DNA from: Gulosibacter chungangensis
Lineage (GTDB): Bacteria; Actinomycetota; Actinomycetes; Actinomycetales; Microbacteriaceae
Direction of reading: 5' to 3'
Length of the DNA: 64,000 nucleotides
Assembly (NCBI RefSeq): GCF_008831155.1
Contig: NZ_WBKB01000002.1
Location: 372,001-436,000, forward strand
Part shown: in pieces, positions 43,812 through 53,270 of the stretch
Numbering within the stretch: the first letter of the stretch is position 1
Layout: each line of letters starts with the position of its first letter
Notes under the pieces: model-generated
Told to the model about the DNA's origin: nothing
The model's database searches: none
The model's input: only the letters and a program-made list of their open reading frames with translations
Translations under genes and position numbers: made by a program

Positions 43812-44966
43812 ATGGCCAAAGATCCGCTTGATCGACCGAAGATCGACGATCAGGAGTTTATTGCCGCGAATTCGGAAGCAAGAAAACGCTACGGCCGCTT
43901 CAACCTCGCCGTCGTCGGAAACACGGGTGTAGGGAAATCTTCACTCGTCAACGCGGTGTTCGGTCGAGAACTCGCAAAGGTCGGTAAGGGCCTTCCTGTT
44001 ACCCAGGGAGTGAACTACTACGACGACGAGACCCTGGGCATATGGGACTTCGAGGGCTTCGAAATTGGGTCTGGTAAGACACCCGCGGAGTCACTTCGCG
44101 ATGGACTGAAAATCGTGGCGAAGCGACCATCGAGTGAACAGATCGCCGTCGTCTGGTACTGCGTGGCGGCGAACGCCGATCGCCTTACAGTTCCGGATAT
44201 TGAGATGATTCGCGAATTGGATGCGGCGGGGCTGCCTGTGATCCTCGTGTTGACCAAAGTGCACTGGACGAAGAATCCGGTTACCGGGAAGTATCGGGCT
44301 TCGAAAGACACGGAGGCGTTTCGCGATTGGCTTGAAGACCCGGTGGACGGCGATGGCGAGCCCATTCACCTTCCTGTGCGTCGTGTGATCTTGACTTCCT
44401 CGCAGGGTAAGAATGGAAAGGGCACGGGACATGGGCTCGGTGATCTCGTGGCACAGACCCTTGCCCTGTCGCCGGATAGCGAGAAAGACGCCTTTCGCGT
44501 TGCGCAGCGACTCAACCTCCCGTGGAAGCGCGAGATGGCGCGCCCGGTCATTCTTGCCGCGGTGGCTGCGTCAGCGGCCGCAGCGGCCGTCCCCATCCCG
44601 ATTGCGGATGCGACTACCCTGGCGCCGATCCAGATGACGATGATGGGGCGCATTGCTGCCATCTATGACCTCAATATGAAGACGATGATGTCCACGTCTG
44701 CGATTGCGCAATTGGGTGCGCAGATGGCTGGACGAGCCCTTGCCACGAGTCTTGTGAAACTCATTCCGGTGGCGGGCAACGTTATCAACGCCAGTGTCGC
44801 TTCGGCAATCACTGCGGCGACGGGAGAAGCGTGGGTTCGTTTCTGCGAGCAGGTGCATATCGGCAAGATCGATGTGTCGCAGATCGATGGGGCGTGGGAA
44901 CAATTCGCGCCCACCATTGTGTCTGTGCTCGGCAAGCTCGCCACGCAGAAGGGCATTAAGGGCTAA
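43812..44966 (+). CDS. Dynamin/Era-like GTPase with C-terminal DUF697-type helical region
   Basis: 384 aa. G1 P-loop GNTGVGKSSLVNAVFG (about 36-51), G2 Thr in PVTQG, G3 WDFEG, and G4 as LTKVHW (TKxD changed to TKVH). C-terminal hydrophobic helices (PVILAAVAASAAAAAVPIPI, then LAPIQMTMMGRIAAIYDL, then ATSLVKLIPVAGN) resemble DUF697/YcjF-type membrane-binding regions. It is a GTPase that probably associates with membrane, role unknown. The altered G4 could lower guanine specificity. Confidence 0.8.
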   Translation: MAKDPLDRPKIDDQEFIAANSEARKRYGRFNLAVVGNTGVGKSSLVNAVFGRELAKVGKGLPVTQGVNYYDDETLGIWDFEGFEIGSGKTPAESLRDGLKIVAKRPSSEQIAVVWYCVAANADRLTVPDIEMIRELDAAGLPVILVLTKVHWTKNPVTGKYRASKDTEAFRDWLEDPVDGDGEPIHLPVRRVILTSSQGKNGKGTGHGLGDLVAQTLALSPDSEKDAFRVAQRLNLPWKREMARPVILAAVAASAAAAAVPIPIADATTLAPIQMTMMGRIAAIYDLNMKTMMSTSAIAQLGAQMAGRALATSLVKLIPVAGNVINASVASAITAATGEAWVRFCEQVHIGKIDVSQIDGAWEQFAPTIVSVLGKLATQKGIKG

Positions 44967-44984
44967 ATCAGAAGTCATTTAGCC

Positions 44985-45386
44985 CTACTCAGGGATCACT
45001 TTGACCTCACGGAGATAAGCCAATAGCCCGGTCGTGAGTTCGAGGTCGTAGAGCTCATTGAGCGGAAACCAACGCGCACCTGCCGCGTCGTCGGCAGCTG
45101 CGAGTTCGCCACGGATTACACGCGTGTAGAAATTGTGGATCTCATACTCTCGGCCATCGAGGGTCGGCATCCTTGTAATGCCGAGCTTACGGATGATCTC
45201 AATAACCAGGCCAGTTTCTTCGGCGAATTCCCGAATCGCAGCGTCTTCAAATGATTCACCAGGATTGATTTTCCCACCGGGCAGAGACCATCGGCCACGC
45301 TGAGGCTCTCGACCTCTTTTCACCAGCAGCAGCCGACCTTGACCATCGATAGCTACGGCGCTTGCTGCACTGATTATCTGAGACAC
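44985..45386 (-). CDS. Nudix hydrolase
   Basis: 133 aa. Complete Nudix box: GGKINPGESFEDAAIREFAE followed by ETGLV (G-x5-E-x7-REUXEE-x-GU), about residues 39-63. MutT/ADP-ribose-type fold start QIISAASAVAIDGQGRLLLV. It hydrolyses a nucleoside diphosphate derivative, exact substrate unknown. The GTG at 45386 with TACCCT six bases upstream is chosen. The open frame that extends to 45620 overlaps the SDR gene and lacks a start signal. Confidence 0.85.
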   Translation of the reverse strand: MSQIISAASAVAIDGQGRLLLVKRGREPQRGRWSLPGGKINPGESFEDAAIREFAEETGLVIEIIRKLGITRMPTLDGREYEIHNFYTRVIRGELAAADDAAGARWFPLNELYDLELTTGLLAYLREVKVIPE

Positions 45387-45392
45387 CCGTCC

Positions 45393-45398
45393 AGGGTA
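45393..45398 (-). promoter_or_regulatory. -10 box TACCCT of a leaderless promoter (Nudix gene)
   Basis: Reverse-strand TACCCT with a 6-base gap to the GTG at 45386. Confidence 0.6.
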
Positions 45399-45471
45399 GG
45401 CCTCGTGTTGATATTTCGGGCTCAAGCGAGTCGAGATTGAAACAAGGTGATTGGCCTGCTCTTCGATCAGT

Positions 45472-46245
45472 TCAGATGCCGACCGTTTGTCCCCCGTCGA
45501 TAACGAACGCGTGACCGATGGTGAACCCGCCGAGGGGCGAGCAGAGCCAGAGGATCGCGGAGGCAATCTCCTCGGGTTTGCCCATGCGGCCAATGGGTTC
45601 CTGCCCGATGACGCGGGCACGACCTTCGGGGGTGCCGCCGGAGAAGCGTCCCATCATCGGTGTCTCGATGATGCCGGGGCAGATCGCGTTGATCTGAATG
45701 TTCTCGGAAGCGACTTCGAGTGCAGCCGACTTCGTCAGGCCGATGACACCGTGTTTGGTCGCCGCGTATGCGGCCTGATTACGTATGCCCATCACCCCGG
45801 CACCCGAGGAGATATTCACTATCGAACCACCGCCGCTGCCTCGCATAACAGGAATCTCATGCTTCATCGACAGGAAAACCCCGGTGAGATTCACGGCAAT
45901 GAGACGGTTCCAGTCCTCTTCGGTGGTTTCCTCGATTGGAGTATTGGGTTGTTCGATACCGGCGTTATTCACCGCGAAGTCGAGACGACCGAGGGTATCC
46001 ACCGTCGAGGATATGGCCGCCGCGATCGCGTCGCTATCCGAGATGTCAGCGACGACGGCATGCGCACGTCGTCCCTTCTCCTCGACCAGGCGCGCGGTCT
46101 CTTTCAGGTCTTTCTCGCCGATCGAGACGAGTGCGAGGTCAGCACCAGCATCCGCAAAGGCGAGGGCGGTCGCGCGTCCGATACCGACACCCGCGCCGGT
46201 GATGAATGCGACCTTGCCGGTAAAATCTACGAGGTTATTGCTCAC
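45472..46245 (-). CDS. SDR family oxidoreductase, classical type
   Basis: 257 aa. [20 protein letters not shown] cofactor motif (about 14-33), NNAGIEQP (NNAG, about 87), catalytic Ser in NISSGAG, YAATKHG (YxxxK), and the PG motif [10 protein letters not shown]. It ends GGQTVGI, usual in classical SDRs such as beta-ketoacyl-ACP reductase-like enzymes. Substrate unknown. It is divergent from a helix-turn-helix regulator gene that may have controlled it. GTG at 46245 behind GAAAGGC. Confidence 0.88.
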   Translation of the reverse strand: MSNNLVDFTGKVAFITGAGVGIGRATALAFADAGADLALVSIGEKDLKETARLVEEKGRRAHAVVADISDSDAIAAAISSTVDTLGRLDFAVNNAGIEQPNTPIEETTEEDWNRLIAVNLTGVFLSMKHEIPVMRGSGGGSIVNISSGAGVMGIRNQAAYAATKHGVIGLTKSAALEVASENIQINAICPGIIETPMMGRFSGGTPEGRARVIGQEPIGRMGKPEEIASAILWLCSPLGGFTIGHAFVIDGGQTVGI

Positions 46246-46454
46246 GATGCTGCCTTTCCAGTACGTCTTTTTCGGTGTGTAGCGGAGCCACACCACGCTC
46301 ACTTCGTCGACAAAGCCTTGTTGCAGTAACGACCAGTTGATCGTTTTGTCTCAGATCGTGCTTACATACCAAGAACATCACGGAGCCGTCGCGGATGAGA
46401 GCCTCTCTCAATGGTGGTACTGGCAGAGACTCCCAGAACACCACTGAGTAGACG

Positions 46455-46460
46455 TAACGT
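46455..46460 (+). promoter_or_regulatory. -10 box TAACGT of a leaderless promoter (regulator gene)
   Basis: TAACGT with a 6-base gap to the ATG at 46467. Confidence 0.5.
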
Positions 46461-46466
46461 GGATAC

Positions 46467-47341
46467 ATGGATAACCAGGCTGAGGTCCGGGATTTTCTAA
46501 CCTCACATCGAGACCGTATCGTTCCCGAACAGGTGGGTCTGCCAGCTGGTGGCAATCGCAGGGTTCCGGGGCTTCGCCGAAGTGAAGTTGCGACAATCGC
46601 GGGCATGAGCGTCGAGTATTACACCAAGCTCGAACGAGGGAATATTAGCGGTGCATCCGAAGAAGTGCTGGACAGCCTCGCACGGGCGTTGCAATTGGAC
46701 GACGCAGAACGGGCGCACTTGTTCGCCCTGGCACATGCCGCGAGCCCCGTTGCAAGGCCTCGGAAGCAGTGCAGCGGAAAGGGCTGGAAGCCGAATCCTG
46801 GCTTGCAGTGGGCCCTTAACGGCTTCACTGCTGGTCCCGCGTTCGTTCGGAACGGCCGCATGGACCTACTCGCAGTGAACCCCCTTGCGCGGGCCTTCTA
46901 TTGCGAGCTCTACGAAATGCCGGGGCAGCCGCCAAACATCGCGCGCCATACATTCCTCGACCGTCGCGCTGGCGATTTTATCCTGACTGGGATGCCTTTG
47001 CCGAGATCACCGTGGCGATCCTCAGAACCGAGGCAGCACGTGACCCTCACAACAGAGAACTCCACGATCTCATCGGCGAGCTGTCGACCCGCAGCGATGA
47101 AATCCGTAGACGCTGGGGCAAACACAACGTGCGCCATCACGGGAGCGGATTCAAGACTTTCCGTCACCCGGTCGTAGGTGAGCTGACACTCGCATACGAG
47201 GGTATGGACATGGAAGCTCATCACGGTCTGACATTCACCACCTATACGCCCGAACCGGGCTCAAAATCAGCAGAGGCGATACGGCTGCTCGGTTCCTGGG
47301 CTGCCAGCGTCCAAGTCGTTGATAATGGATGGCATTCCTGA
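46467..47341 (+). pseudogene. Helix-turn-helix regulator with MmyB-like ligand domain, frameshifted
   Basis: The first part encodes an XRE-type DNA-binding domain (VPGLRRSEVATIAGMSVEYY, then LERGNISGASEEVLDSLARA) and the start of the MmyB-like domain up to ARHTFLDRRAGDF. The family then continues YPDW, which is found in the +1-shifted frame as FYPDWDAFAEITVAILRTEA and runs on to the end at 47341. One T appears to be missing from the TTTT run at 46976-46979. About 290 residues would result if restored. Either a recent pseudogene or a sequencing slip. It lies divergent from the SDR gene. Confidence 0.85.
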
Positions 47342-47374
47342 CGCAGACAGCGCTCCGAGCAGGAGCCTCGTACA

Positions 47375-47411
47375 AAAAAACCCGGTCAAGAATAACTTGA
47401 CCGGGTTTTTT
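47375..47411 (-). terminator. Terminator of tRNA-Val (bidirectional, also faces the regulator gene)
   Basis: 16-base perfect arms AAAAAACCCGGTCAAG / CTTGACCGGGTTTTTT with a 5-base loop. The U run is present in both directions. Confidence 0.92.
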
Positions 47412-47415
47412 AACG

Positions 47416-47489
47416 TGGGCCCCGAGGGACTCGAACCCCCGACCCTCTGGGTGTAAACCAGATGCTCTAACCAACTGAGCTAGGAGCCC
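47416..47489 (-). tRNA. tRNA-Val (anticodon UAC)
   Basis: 74-base cloverleaf on the reverse strand starting GGGCTCCTAGCTCAGTTGGT. The anticodon stem TCTGG/CCAGA encloses loop TTTACAC, so the anticodon is TAC (Val, GUA). T arm GGGGG-TTCGAGT-CCCTC. The acceptor GGGCTCC pairs with GGGGCCC, and the discriminator is A. The CCA end is not encoded. A strong terminator follows directly. Confidence 0.93.
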
Positions 47490-47600
47490 ATCTGTTGTGC
47501 TTCGCGACTTGCTTGCCGCGATGTGCAACTCGGATACCTTAGCACCGGATTTGCGCGAATTCCAAACCTGCGATTCCGCCCGGGTGTGGCGAACCCGAGA

Positions 47601-48089
47601 TCAGCTCGTCGCCGCCCATTCCAAGCCGTACTCGTGGTGCTCCATTGACCGCTGCTCCCCCGCGTCGCAGGCGGCTGCGAGGACGCGGGTGCCGTCGGCA
47701 CGGATGGCCCAGGTGTGGCGACACGCCGTGCCTGATTGTCCGTCGAATGCAGCACATGCCCGCGCAATTTGACCGTGGGGCCAGTGGTCCGAGACACCGA
47801 GCAGCACCGCCTCCGGGTCCACTTCATGGAGCCACGCCGCCAAGGTCGGCGGAGCGTCGCAGGACGCAACAAGCAGTTGCACGCCAAGTTGATCAGCGCG
47901 CTGAGAAAGTTGGACAAGTTCCTTCACTTCGTTGCCGCACACGGGGGTAAACGCTGCAGGGATGAAGGCGAGCAACCGCGGTGATCCGGGACCGAGTACA
48001 CGAATTCGGTCACCACGGTGAGTGGGGGCGTCGAGCGGCATATCTGCGGGCAATGGAAGCTGAGACGTCACAGGACTAGTCTTGCTCAT
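47601..48089 (-). CDS. Peroxiredoxin-family (AhpC/TSA-like) protein
   Basis: 162 aa. Thioredoxin fold with the peroxidatic Cys in FIPAAFTPVCGNEVKEL (about residue 51). It then has QLLVASCDAPPTLAAWLHEV, and the Trp-Arg region is altered. A resolving Cys is not obvious, though several other cysteines are present. It would reduce peroxides with a low-molecular thiol or thioredoxin. Divergent from aceE with about 150 bases between. ATG start, no clear ribosome site. Confidence 0.78.
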   Translation of the reverse strand: MSKTSPVTSQLPLPADMPLDAPTHRGDRIRVLGPGSPRLLAFIPAAFTPVCGNEVKELVQLSQRADQLGVQLLVASCDAPPTLAAWLHEVDPEAVLLGVSDHWPHGQIARACAAFDGQSGTACRHTWAIRADGTRVLAAACDAGEQRSMEHHEYGLEWAATS

Positions 48090-48237
48090 AACTGGCAGGG
48101 ATGGGCTGCAAAATCCACTTGTCGCGGCCAGAATCCGCCATCTCCCGGTCAGGAATCGGTAGGCTGCAAGTTGTGCCCGCGTTCGAAACCCGTGCGCGGC
48201 ACTCGCACCTGCGCTCTAGAACATGAAAGAGGTCAAC

Positions 48238-50967
48238 ATGGCTGTCAACATCCAGGATCCCTATTCGGAGGACCATGTCGACACCGACCCGCAGGAAACT
48301 GCGGAATGGAAAGAATCGCTCGACGCCGTAGTCGCCGAGCGTGGGAGTACCCGCGCACGGGAGCTGATGCTTTCGTTGCTGCAGCGTTCGCGTGAAAAGC
48401 ACCTCGGTGTGCCGATGATTCCCGTCACAGACTTTGTCAACTCGATCGCGGCCGACGAGGAACCTGAATTCCCCGGTGACGAACGCATCGAACGCACCTA
48501 CCGTCGTTGGATTCGCTGGAACGCGGCGATCACGGTACAGAACTCGCAGAGCGCCGACATCGGCGTTGGTGGGCACATTTCTTCGTACGCAGCTCAGTCG
48601 ACGCTGTACGAAGTTGGCCTGAACCACTTCTTCAAGGGCTACGACCACCCGGACGGACCCGATCAGGTCTTCTTCCAGGGGCACGCCTCCCCCGGTAACT
48701 ACGCTCGCGGATACCTCGAGGGTCGTCTCACGGAAGAGAACCTCAACGCCTTCCGTCAGGAAGCTTCGAAGGCACCTCTTGGACTGTCGTCCTACCCGCA
48801 TCCGCGCCTCATGCCTGATTTCTGGCAGTTCCCGACGGTTTCGATGGGTCTGGGGCCGATGAATGCCATCTGGCAGGCGCAGACCAACAAGTACCTCACG
48901 AACCGCGGCATCAAGGATGCTTCGAAGTCCCACGTGTGGGCCTTCCTCGGTGACGGCGAAATGGATGAGCCGGAGTCGCGTGGTCAGCTGCAATTTGCTG
49001 CGAACAACAACCTCGACAACCTGACCTTCGTCGTGAATTGCAACCTGCAGCGTCTTGACGGTCCGGTTCGCGGTAACGGCAAGATCATCCAGGAACTCGA
49101 ATCCTTCTTCCGCGGTGCCGGTTGGCATGTCATCAAGGTGGTTTGGGGCCGCGAGTGGGATGAACTCCTCGCCCGTGATGAGCACAACGAACTTGTCAAG
49201 CTCATGAATGAAACCCCGGACGGTGACTACCAGACCTACAAGGCTGAGTCCGGCGCATTCGTCCGCGAACACTTCTTTGGCCGTAACCCGGAGACGCTCA
49301 AGCTCGTCGAGAACTACACCGACGACCAGATTTGGGGTCTCAAGCGTGGTGGCCACGATTACCGCAAGATGTACGCCGCCTACAAGGCAGCGGTTGAGCA
49401 CAAGGGTCAGCCCACGGTCATCCTTGCTCACACGGTGAAGGGCTACGGTCTCGGCACTCACTTCGAGGGTCGCAACGCGACGCACCAGATGAAGAAGCTG
49501 ACGCTGGAAGACCTCAAGACCTTCCGCGACAACCTGCAGATTCCGATCGCGGACAAGGATCTCGAGGCAGACCTCTACAACATCCCTTACTACCGCCCCG
49601 AGGAAAACGACGAGGCCCTCGAGTACCTTCGCGAACGTCGTCGCGCCCTCGGTGGTTTCGTCCCGGAGCGTCGTTCGAAGTACACGCAGATTGACCTTCC
49701 TGAGGACAAGGCCTACGCGCAGGTCAAGAAGGGTTCAGGCACTCAGGAAATCGCGACCACGATGGGCTTCGTGCGCCTGCTGAAGGACCTGATGCGCAGT
49801 GGCGAATTCGGCCGTCGCATTGTTCCGGTAATTCCGGATGAGGCACGCACCTTCGGTCTCGATGCGTTCTTCCCAACGGCAAAGATCTACAACCCGCACG
49901 GGCAGCACTACATGGCTGTGGACCGCGAGCTTCTACTCGCCTATCGCGAGTCACCGCAGGGTCAACTCATGCACGTGGGTATCAACGAGGGTGGCGCCGT
50001 TTCGGCCTTCACCGGCCTCGGCACGACCTATTCGACGCACGGTGAACTCACCGTGCCGTTCTACATGTTCTACTCGATGTTCGGTTTCCAGCGCACGGGT
50101 GACGGGTTCTGGGCTGCAGCCGACCAGCTCACGCGTGGCTTCATCATTGGTGCCACCGCCGGTCGCACCACGCTCACCGGCGAGGGCCTACAGCACATGG
50201 ACGGCCACTCGCACCTGATTGCGTGGACGAACCCGGCCATCCGCGCCTACGATCCAGCCTTTGCTTACGAAATTGCGCACATCGTCAAGGCCGGTATTGA
50301 GCGGATGTACGGCGGCAATCACCCCGATCCGAACGTCATGTACTACATCACGATGTACAACGAGCCGTACGTACAGCCGGCTGAACCGGAAAACGTTGAC
50401 GCCGAGGGCATCGTCAAGGGCATCTACTACCTCAACGCTCCGGAACTGACTTCCGGCCCCGAGGTTCAGTTGCTCGCATCCGGTGTTGCAGTGCCGTGGG
50501 CCATGCACGCACAGGAGATCCTGCGCGAAGACTGGGGCGTTTCGGCACACGTGTGGTCGGTCACCAGCTGGGCGGAACTGCGCCGCGAAGCGCTCGAGGC
50601 TGAAGAGCACAACTGGACGGCTCCGAGCGAGCCAGCACGCACGCCGTACCTGGCCGACAAGCTCTCGAACTCCAAGGGCGTCTTCCTCGGTGTGAGTGAC
50701 TACAACCACTCGCTGCCGGACATGATCCGCAAGTGGGTTCCCGGGGACTACGTCACGCTCGGTGCTGATGACTTCGGTATTTCGGACACCCGCGCTGCCG
50801 CTCGTCGTCACTATAAGATCGATGCGCACTCGATCGTGGTTCGCGCTCTGGCAGAGCTCGCACAGCGTGGCGAAGTCGACCGTTCGGTCGTGCAGCAGGC
50901 CATTGACAAGTACGACCTGCACAACCCCAATGCGGGTGTATCGGGTAACGCGGGCGGCGACGCCTAA
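48238..50967 (+). CDS. aceE: Pyruvate dehydrogenase E1 component, homodimeric
   Basis: 909 aa, the full length of homodimeric E1. The thiamine diphosphate motif [18 protein letters not shown] (GDG...NN, with [13 protein letters not shown]) lies at about 236-262. It starts [20 protein letters not shown], and the C-terminal domain has GASDLASQP-like [17 protein letters not shown]. It decarboxylates pyruvate and passes the acetyl group to lipoyl E2, giving acetyl-CoA. It stands directly before fasR and the FAS-II genes, so acetyl-CoA supply and use are encoded together. AAAGAGGTC fixes the ATG at 48238. Confidence 0.97.
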   Translation: MAVNIQDPYSEDHVDTDPQETAEWKESLDAVVAERGSTRARELMLSLLQRSREKHLGVPMIPVTDFVNSIAADEEPEFPGDERIERTYRRWIRWNAAITVQNSQSADIGVGGHISSYAAQSTLYEVGLNHFFKGYDHPDGPDQVFFQGHASPGNYARGYLEGRLTEENLNAFRQEASKAPLGLSSYPHPRLMPDFWQFPTVSMGLGPMNAIWQAQTNKYLTNRGIKDASKSHVWAFLGDGEMDEPESRGQLQFAANNNLDNLTFVVNCNLQRLDGPVRGNGKIIQELESFFRGAGWHVIKVVWGREWDELLARDEHNELVKLMNETPDGDYQTYKAESGAFVREHFFGRNPETLKLVENYTDDQIWGLKRGGHDYRKMYAAYKAAVEHKGQPTVILAHTVKGYGLGTHFEGRNATHQMKKLTLEDLKTFRDNLQIPIADKDLEADLYNIPYYRPEENDEALEYLRERRRALGGFVPERRSKYTQIDLPEDKAYAQVKKGSGTQEIATTMGFVRLLKDLMRSGEFGRRIVPVIPDEARTFGLDAFFPTAKIYNPHGQHYMAVDRELLLAYRESPQGQLMHVGINEGGAVSAFTGLGTTYSTHGELTVPFYMFYSMFGFQRTGDGFWAAADQLTRGFIIGATAGRTTLTGEGLQHMDGHSHLIAWTNPAIRAYDPAFAYEIAHIVKAGIERMYGGNHPDPNVMYYITMYNEPYVQPAEPENVDAEGIVKGIYYLNAPELTSGPEVQLLASGVAVPWAMHAQEILREDWGVSAHVWSVTSWAELRREALEAEEHNWTAPSEPARTPYLADKLSNSKGVFLGVSDYNHSLPDMIRKWVPGDYVTLGADDFGISDTRAAARRHYKIDAHSIVVRALAELAQRGEVDRSVVQQAIDKYDLHNPNAGVSGNAGGDA

Positions 50968-51024
50968 GACCCACTGCCCCACGATTTCGATACTGAGAAA
51001 GGTGCGGCCCAGCCGTTCCCATCT

Positions 51025-52236
51025 ATGACTGAGATAACCGATCGTCAACGCGCAGTGGCCTGGCTTCGGAGCCTGACTGGAGACCTCTCTACGTCAGTGC
51101 TAAAGCGAATGGAGCAAACGCTCCCCTGGTTCGCCGACATGCCACCGGGCCGTCGCTCCGCAGTTGCATTAGTTGCTCAGTCTGGAATTGCCTCATTCGT
51201 GTCGTGGTTTGAAGACCCGACCGCAGCTCCCTGGACGGCAAAGGATGTTTTTGATTCCGCCCCCAGGGAGCTGCTGCGGTCGGTCAGCCTGCAGCAGACG
51301 CTGCAGTTGATCCACGTGGTGGTCGATGTGTTCGAAGAGCGCACGGCTTCCGCGCCCGCGGAAATCCGCGAGGGCGTCCTGCGCTACTCCCGAGACATCG
51401 CTTTTGCCGCAGCCGACGTCTACGCCCGAGCCGCGGAACAACGCGGACTGTGGGATGCACGCCTTGAAGCGTTGGTCGTGGACTCGATCTTGACCGGGGA
51501 AAATGACACCGAACTTCCGAGCCGCATCGCAGCTCTGGGCTGGAGCGGTCACGGTGAAGTTGCCGTGCTGGTCGGCCTCACCCCGAAGTTCGTTGAAGTT
51601 GATCAACTGCGCCGTACCGCGCGCCACAATCAAGCCGATCTGCTGGTCGGTGTCCAGGGAAATCGTTTGGTGCTCGTTATTGGCCGCGCCAAGCAGAACG
51701 AAGACTCCGAGGGCGAACCACCGGCATTCCTTGAGATCGCAACCGCGCTCGAGCCCGGTTTTGGTCAGGGTAGCCTCGTGCTTGGCCCGGAGGTCTCCTC
51801 TGTCGTGGAAGCATCCCGAAGTGCCCGTGCCGCGCTGGTCGGATTCTCAGTAGCCAATGCCTATCGACGTCTCGAGCGGCCAATCCTGGCCGATGACTTA
51901 CTGCCGGAGCGCGCGCTTGCGGGCGATCCACTCGCACGCAAGACGCTCGTGCAGCGCGTGTACTCGCCGCTTGCCGACCACCAATCGGATCTTTTGACCA
52001 CGCTGTGGTGCTATCTCGACAACGGCCGCTCTCTTGAAGCGACCGCGCGTGAACTCTATGTACACCCGAACACCGTTCGCTATCGCTTGAAGCGAATCAC
52101 CGAGATTATCGGGTGGGATGCGACGGGTGCCCGCGAATGGCTCGTACTTCAATGTGCCCTGATTCTTGGCCGCATCGCGGACGGCCAAACACAAGATCCG
52201 CGACGACAGGTAAAGTCACCTCGTCGACGTGTTTAG
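51025..52236 (+). CDS. fasR: PucR-type transcriptional regulator of fatty acid synthesis (FasR-like)
   Basis: 403 aa. The C-terminal PucR helix-turn-helix reads DLLTTLWCYLDNGRSLEATA followed by RELYVHPNTVRYRLKRI (about 335-372). The middle is a GGDEF-like CdaR region and the N-terminus is helical. FasR in Streptomyces and Mycobacterium is encoded right before fabD and activates the fab operon, and the same position here supports the name. The start ATG has no close Shine-Dalgarno; GAGAAAGG is about 25 bases upstream. Confidence 0.85.
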   Translation: MTEITDRQRAVAWLRSLTGDLSTSVLKRMEQTLPWFADMPPGRRSAVALVAQSGIASFVSWFEDPTAAPWTAKDVFDSAPRELLRSVSLQQTLQLIHVVVDVFEERTASAPAEIREGVLRYSRDIAFAAADVYARAAEQRGLWDARLEALVVDSILTGENDTELPSRIAALGWSGHGEVAVLVGLTPKFVEVDQLRRTARHNQADLLVGVQGNRLVLVIGRAKQNEDSEGEPPAFLEIATALEPGFGQGSLVLGPEVSSVVEASRSARAALVGFSVANAYRRLERPILADDLLPERALAGDPLARKTLVQRVYSPLADHQSDLLTTLWCYLDNGRSLEATARELYVHPNTVRYRLKRITEIIGWDATGAREWLVLQCALILGRIADGQTQDPRRQVKSPRRRV

Positions 52237-52315
52237 CCAGTCCGCACAAGGATTTCGCTCTTTTATTTCTGTTTCCCCCTAAGTGATGGCCTTCGAGCCT
52301 GAGAAGATGGAGATT

Positions 52316-53236
52316 ATGACTGTCGTGACATTCCCCGGCCAGGGGTCCCAGAAGCCGGGCTTTCTGAGCCCTTGGCTCGAGGACTCGGCCAGCAGGTCCA
52401 CGCTCGAAGACTTGTCCACTGCCAGTGGCATCGACCTCATCCGTCACGGGACGGAGTCTGACGCTGAAACCATTCGCGACACCGCAGTCGCTCAGCCGCT
52501 GATCGTGGCGGCGGGCATCCTCACCTGGGATGCGCTCGTAGGACGACTGGGCGATCGGGTTGATGGAGCAGCCGTGGCTGGTCACTCCGTCGGGGAAATT
52601 GCTGCCGCTTATGCAGCAGGAATCTTTGACGCGGCCACGGCGATCCGCTTCGTCGTGAAGCGCTCACAGCTCATGGCGCAAGACGCCGCTGCGGTCACCA
52701 CGGGCATGTCCGCGATTATCGGCGGTAGCGAGGGGGACGTGATTGAGCACCTCAACAATCTGGACCTCTCCCCCGCGAACTTTAACGGTGCGGGGCAGAT
52801 CGTGGCGGCCGGTGAGCCCGAGCAGCTCGAAGCACTGCGGAAGAACCCACCCGCCGGCGCGCGGGTGATCCCGTTGAAGGTGGCCGGCGCGTTTCACACT
52901 CGGTGGATGGCGGATGCGCAGGCCGCGCTTGCCGGACTCGAAGAAGAGTTCTCGGTCGCAAAGCCCACGCGCCCCATCCACACCAACCGCGACGGCAGTG
53001 TCGTTACGGACGGTGTGACCTATCGCCGCTACCTCATCGAACAGGTAAATCGGCCGGTGCATTGGGATCTGTGCATGAATGCCTTCCTCGAGGCAGGGTA
53101 TTCCGGGCTCGTGGAAGCGGCACCCGCGGGTACTCTCGTGGGGCTCGCGAAGCGAGGCATGAAGGGCGTCCCCGCCGCAGCAATCAATGTCCCCGCCGAT
53201 ATCGACACGGCCGCAGAACTTTTCCCCGGCGCCTAA
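52316..53236 (+). CDS. fabD: Malonyl-CoA:ACP transacylase
   Basis: 306 aa. It begins VVTFPGQGSQKPGF. Nucleophile Ser in AGHSVGEIAAAYAAG (about 93), Arg in FVVKRSQLMAQ and catalytic His in VAGAFHTRWM. It loads malonyl groups on ACP for fatty acid synthesis. First enzyme gene of fabD-fabH-acpP-fabF. The ATG at 52316 follows GATGGAGATT, and an in-frame upstream start at 52283 is less likely. Confidence 0.96.
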   Translation: MTVVTFPGQGSQKPGFLSPWLEDSASRSTLEDLSTASGIDLIRHGTESDAETIRDTAVAQPLIVAAGILTWDALVGRLGDRVDGAAVAGHSVGEIAAAYAAGIFDAATAIRFVVKRSQLMAQDAAAVTTGMSAIIGGSEGDVIEHLNNLDLSPANFNGAGQIVAAGEPEQLEALRKNPPAGARVIPLKVAGAFHTRWMADAQAALAGLEEEFSVAKPTRPIHTNRDGSVVTDGVTYRRYLIEQVNRPVHWDLCMNAFLEAGYSGLVEAAPAGTLVGLAKRGMKGVPAAAINVPADIDTAAELFPGA

Positions 53237-53270
53237 GCGCGCGAGTTTGTTGAAAGGACTCCCAACTACA

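Noticed and set aside
47416-47489. tRNA-Val as integration site for a mobile island (43.8-47.4 kb)
   Set aside because: No integrase, no direct repeat of the tRNA 3' end found in the adjacent sequence, and ordinary base composition.
48076-49485. 469-codon reverse reading frame across aceE
   Set aside because: aceE is certain by motifs and length. The reverse frame is a by-product of high G+C codon use.
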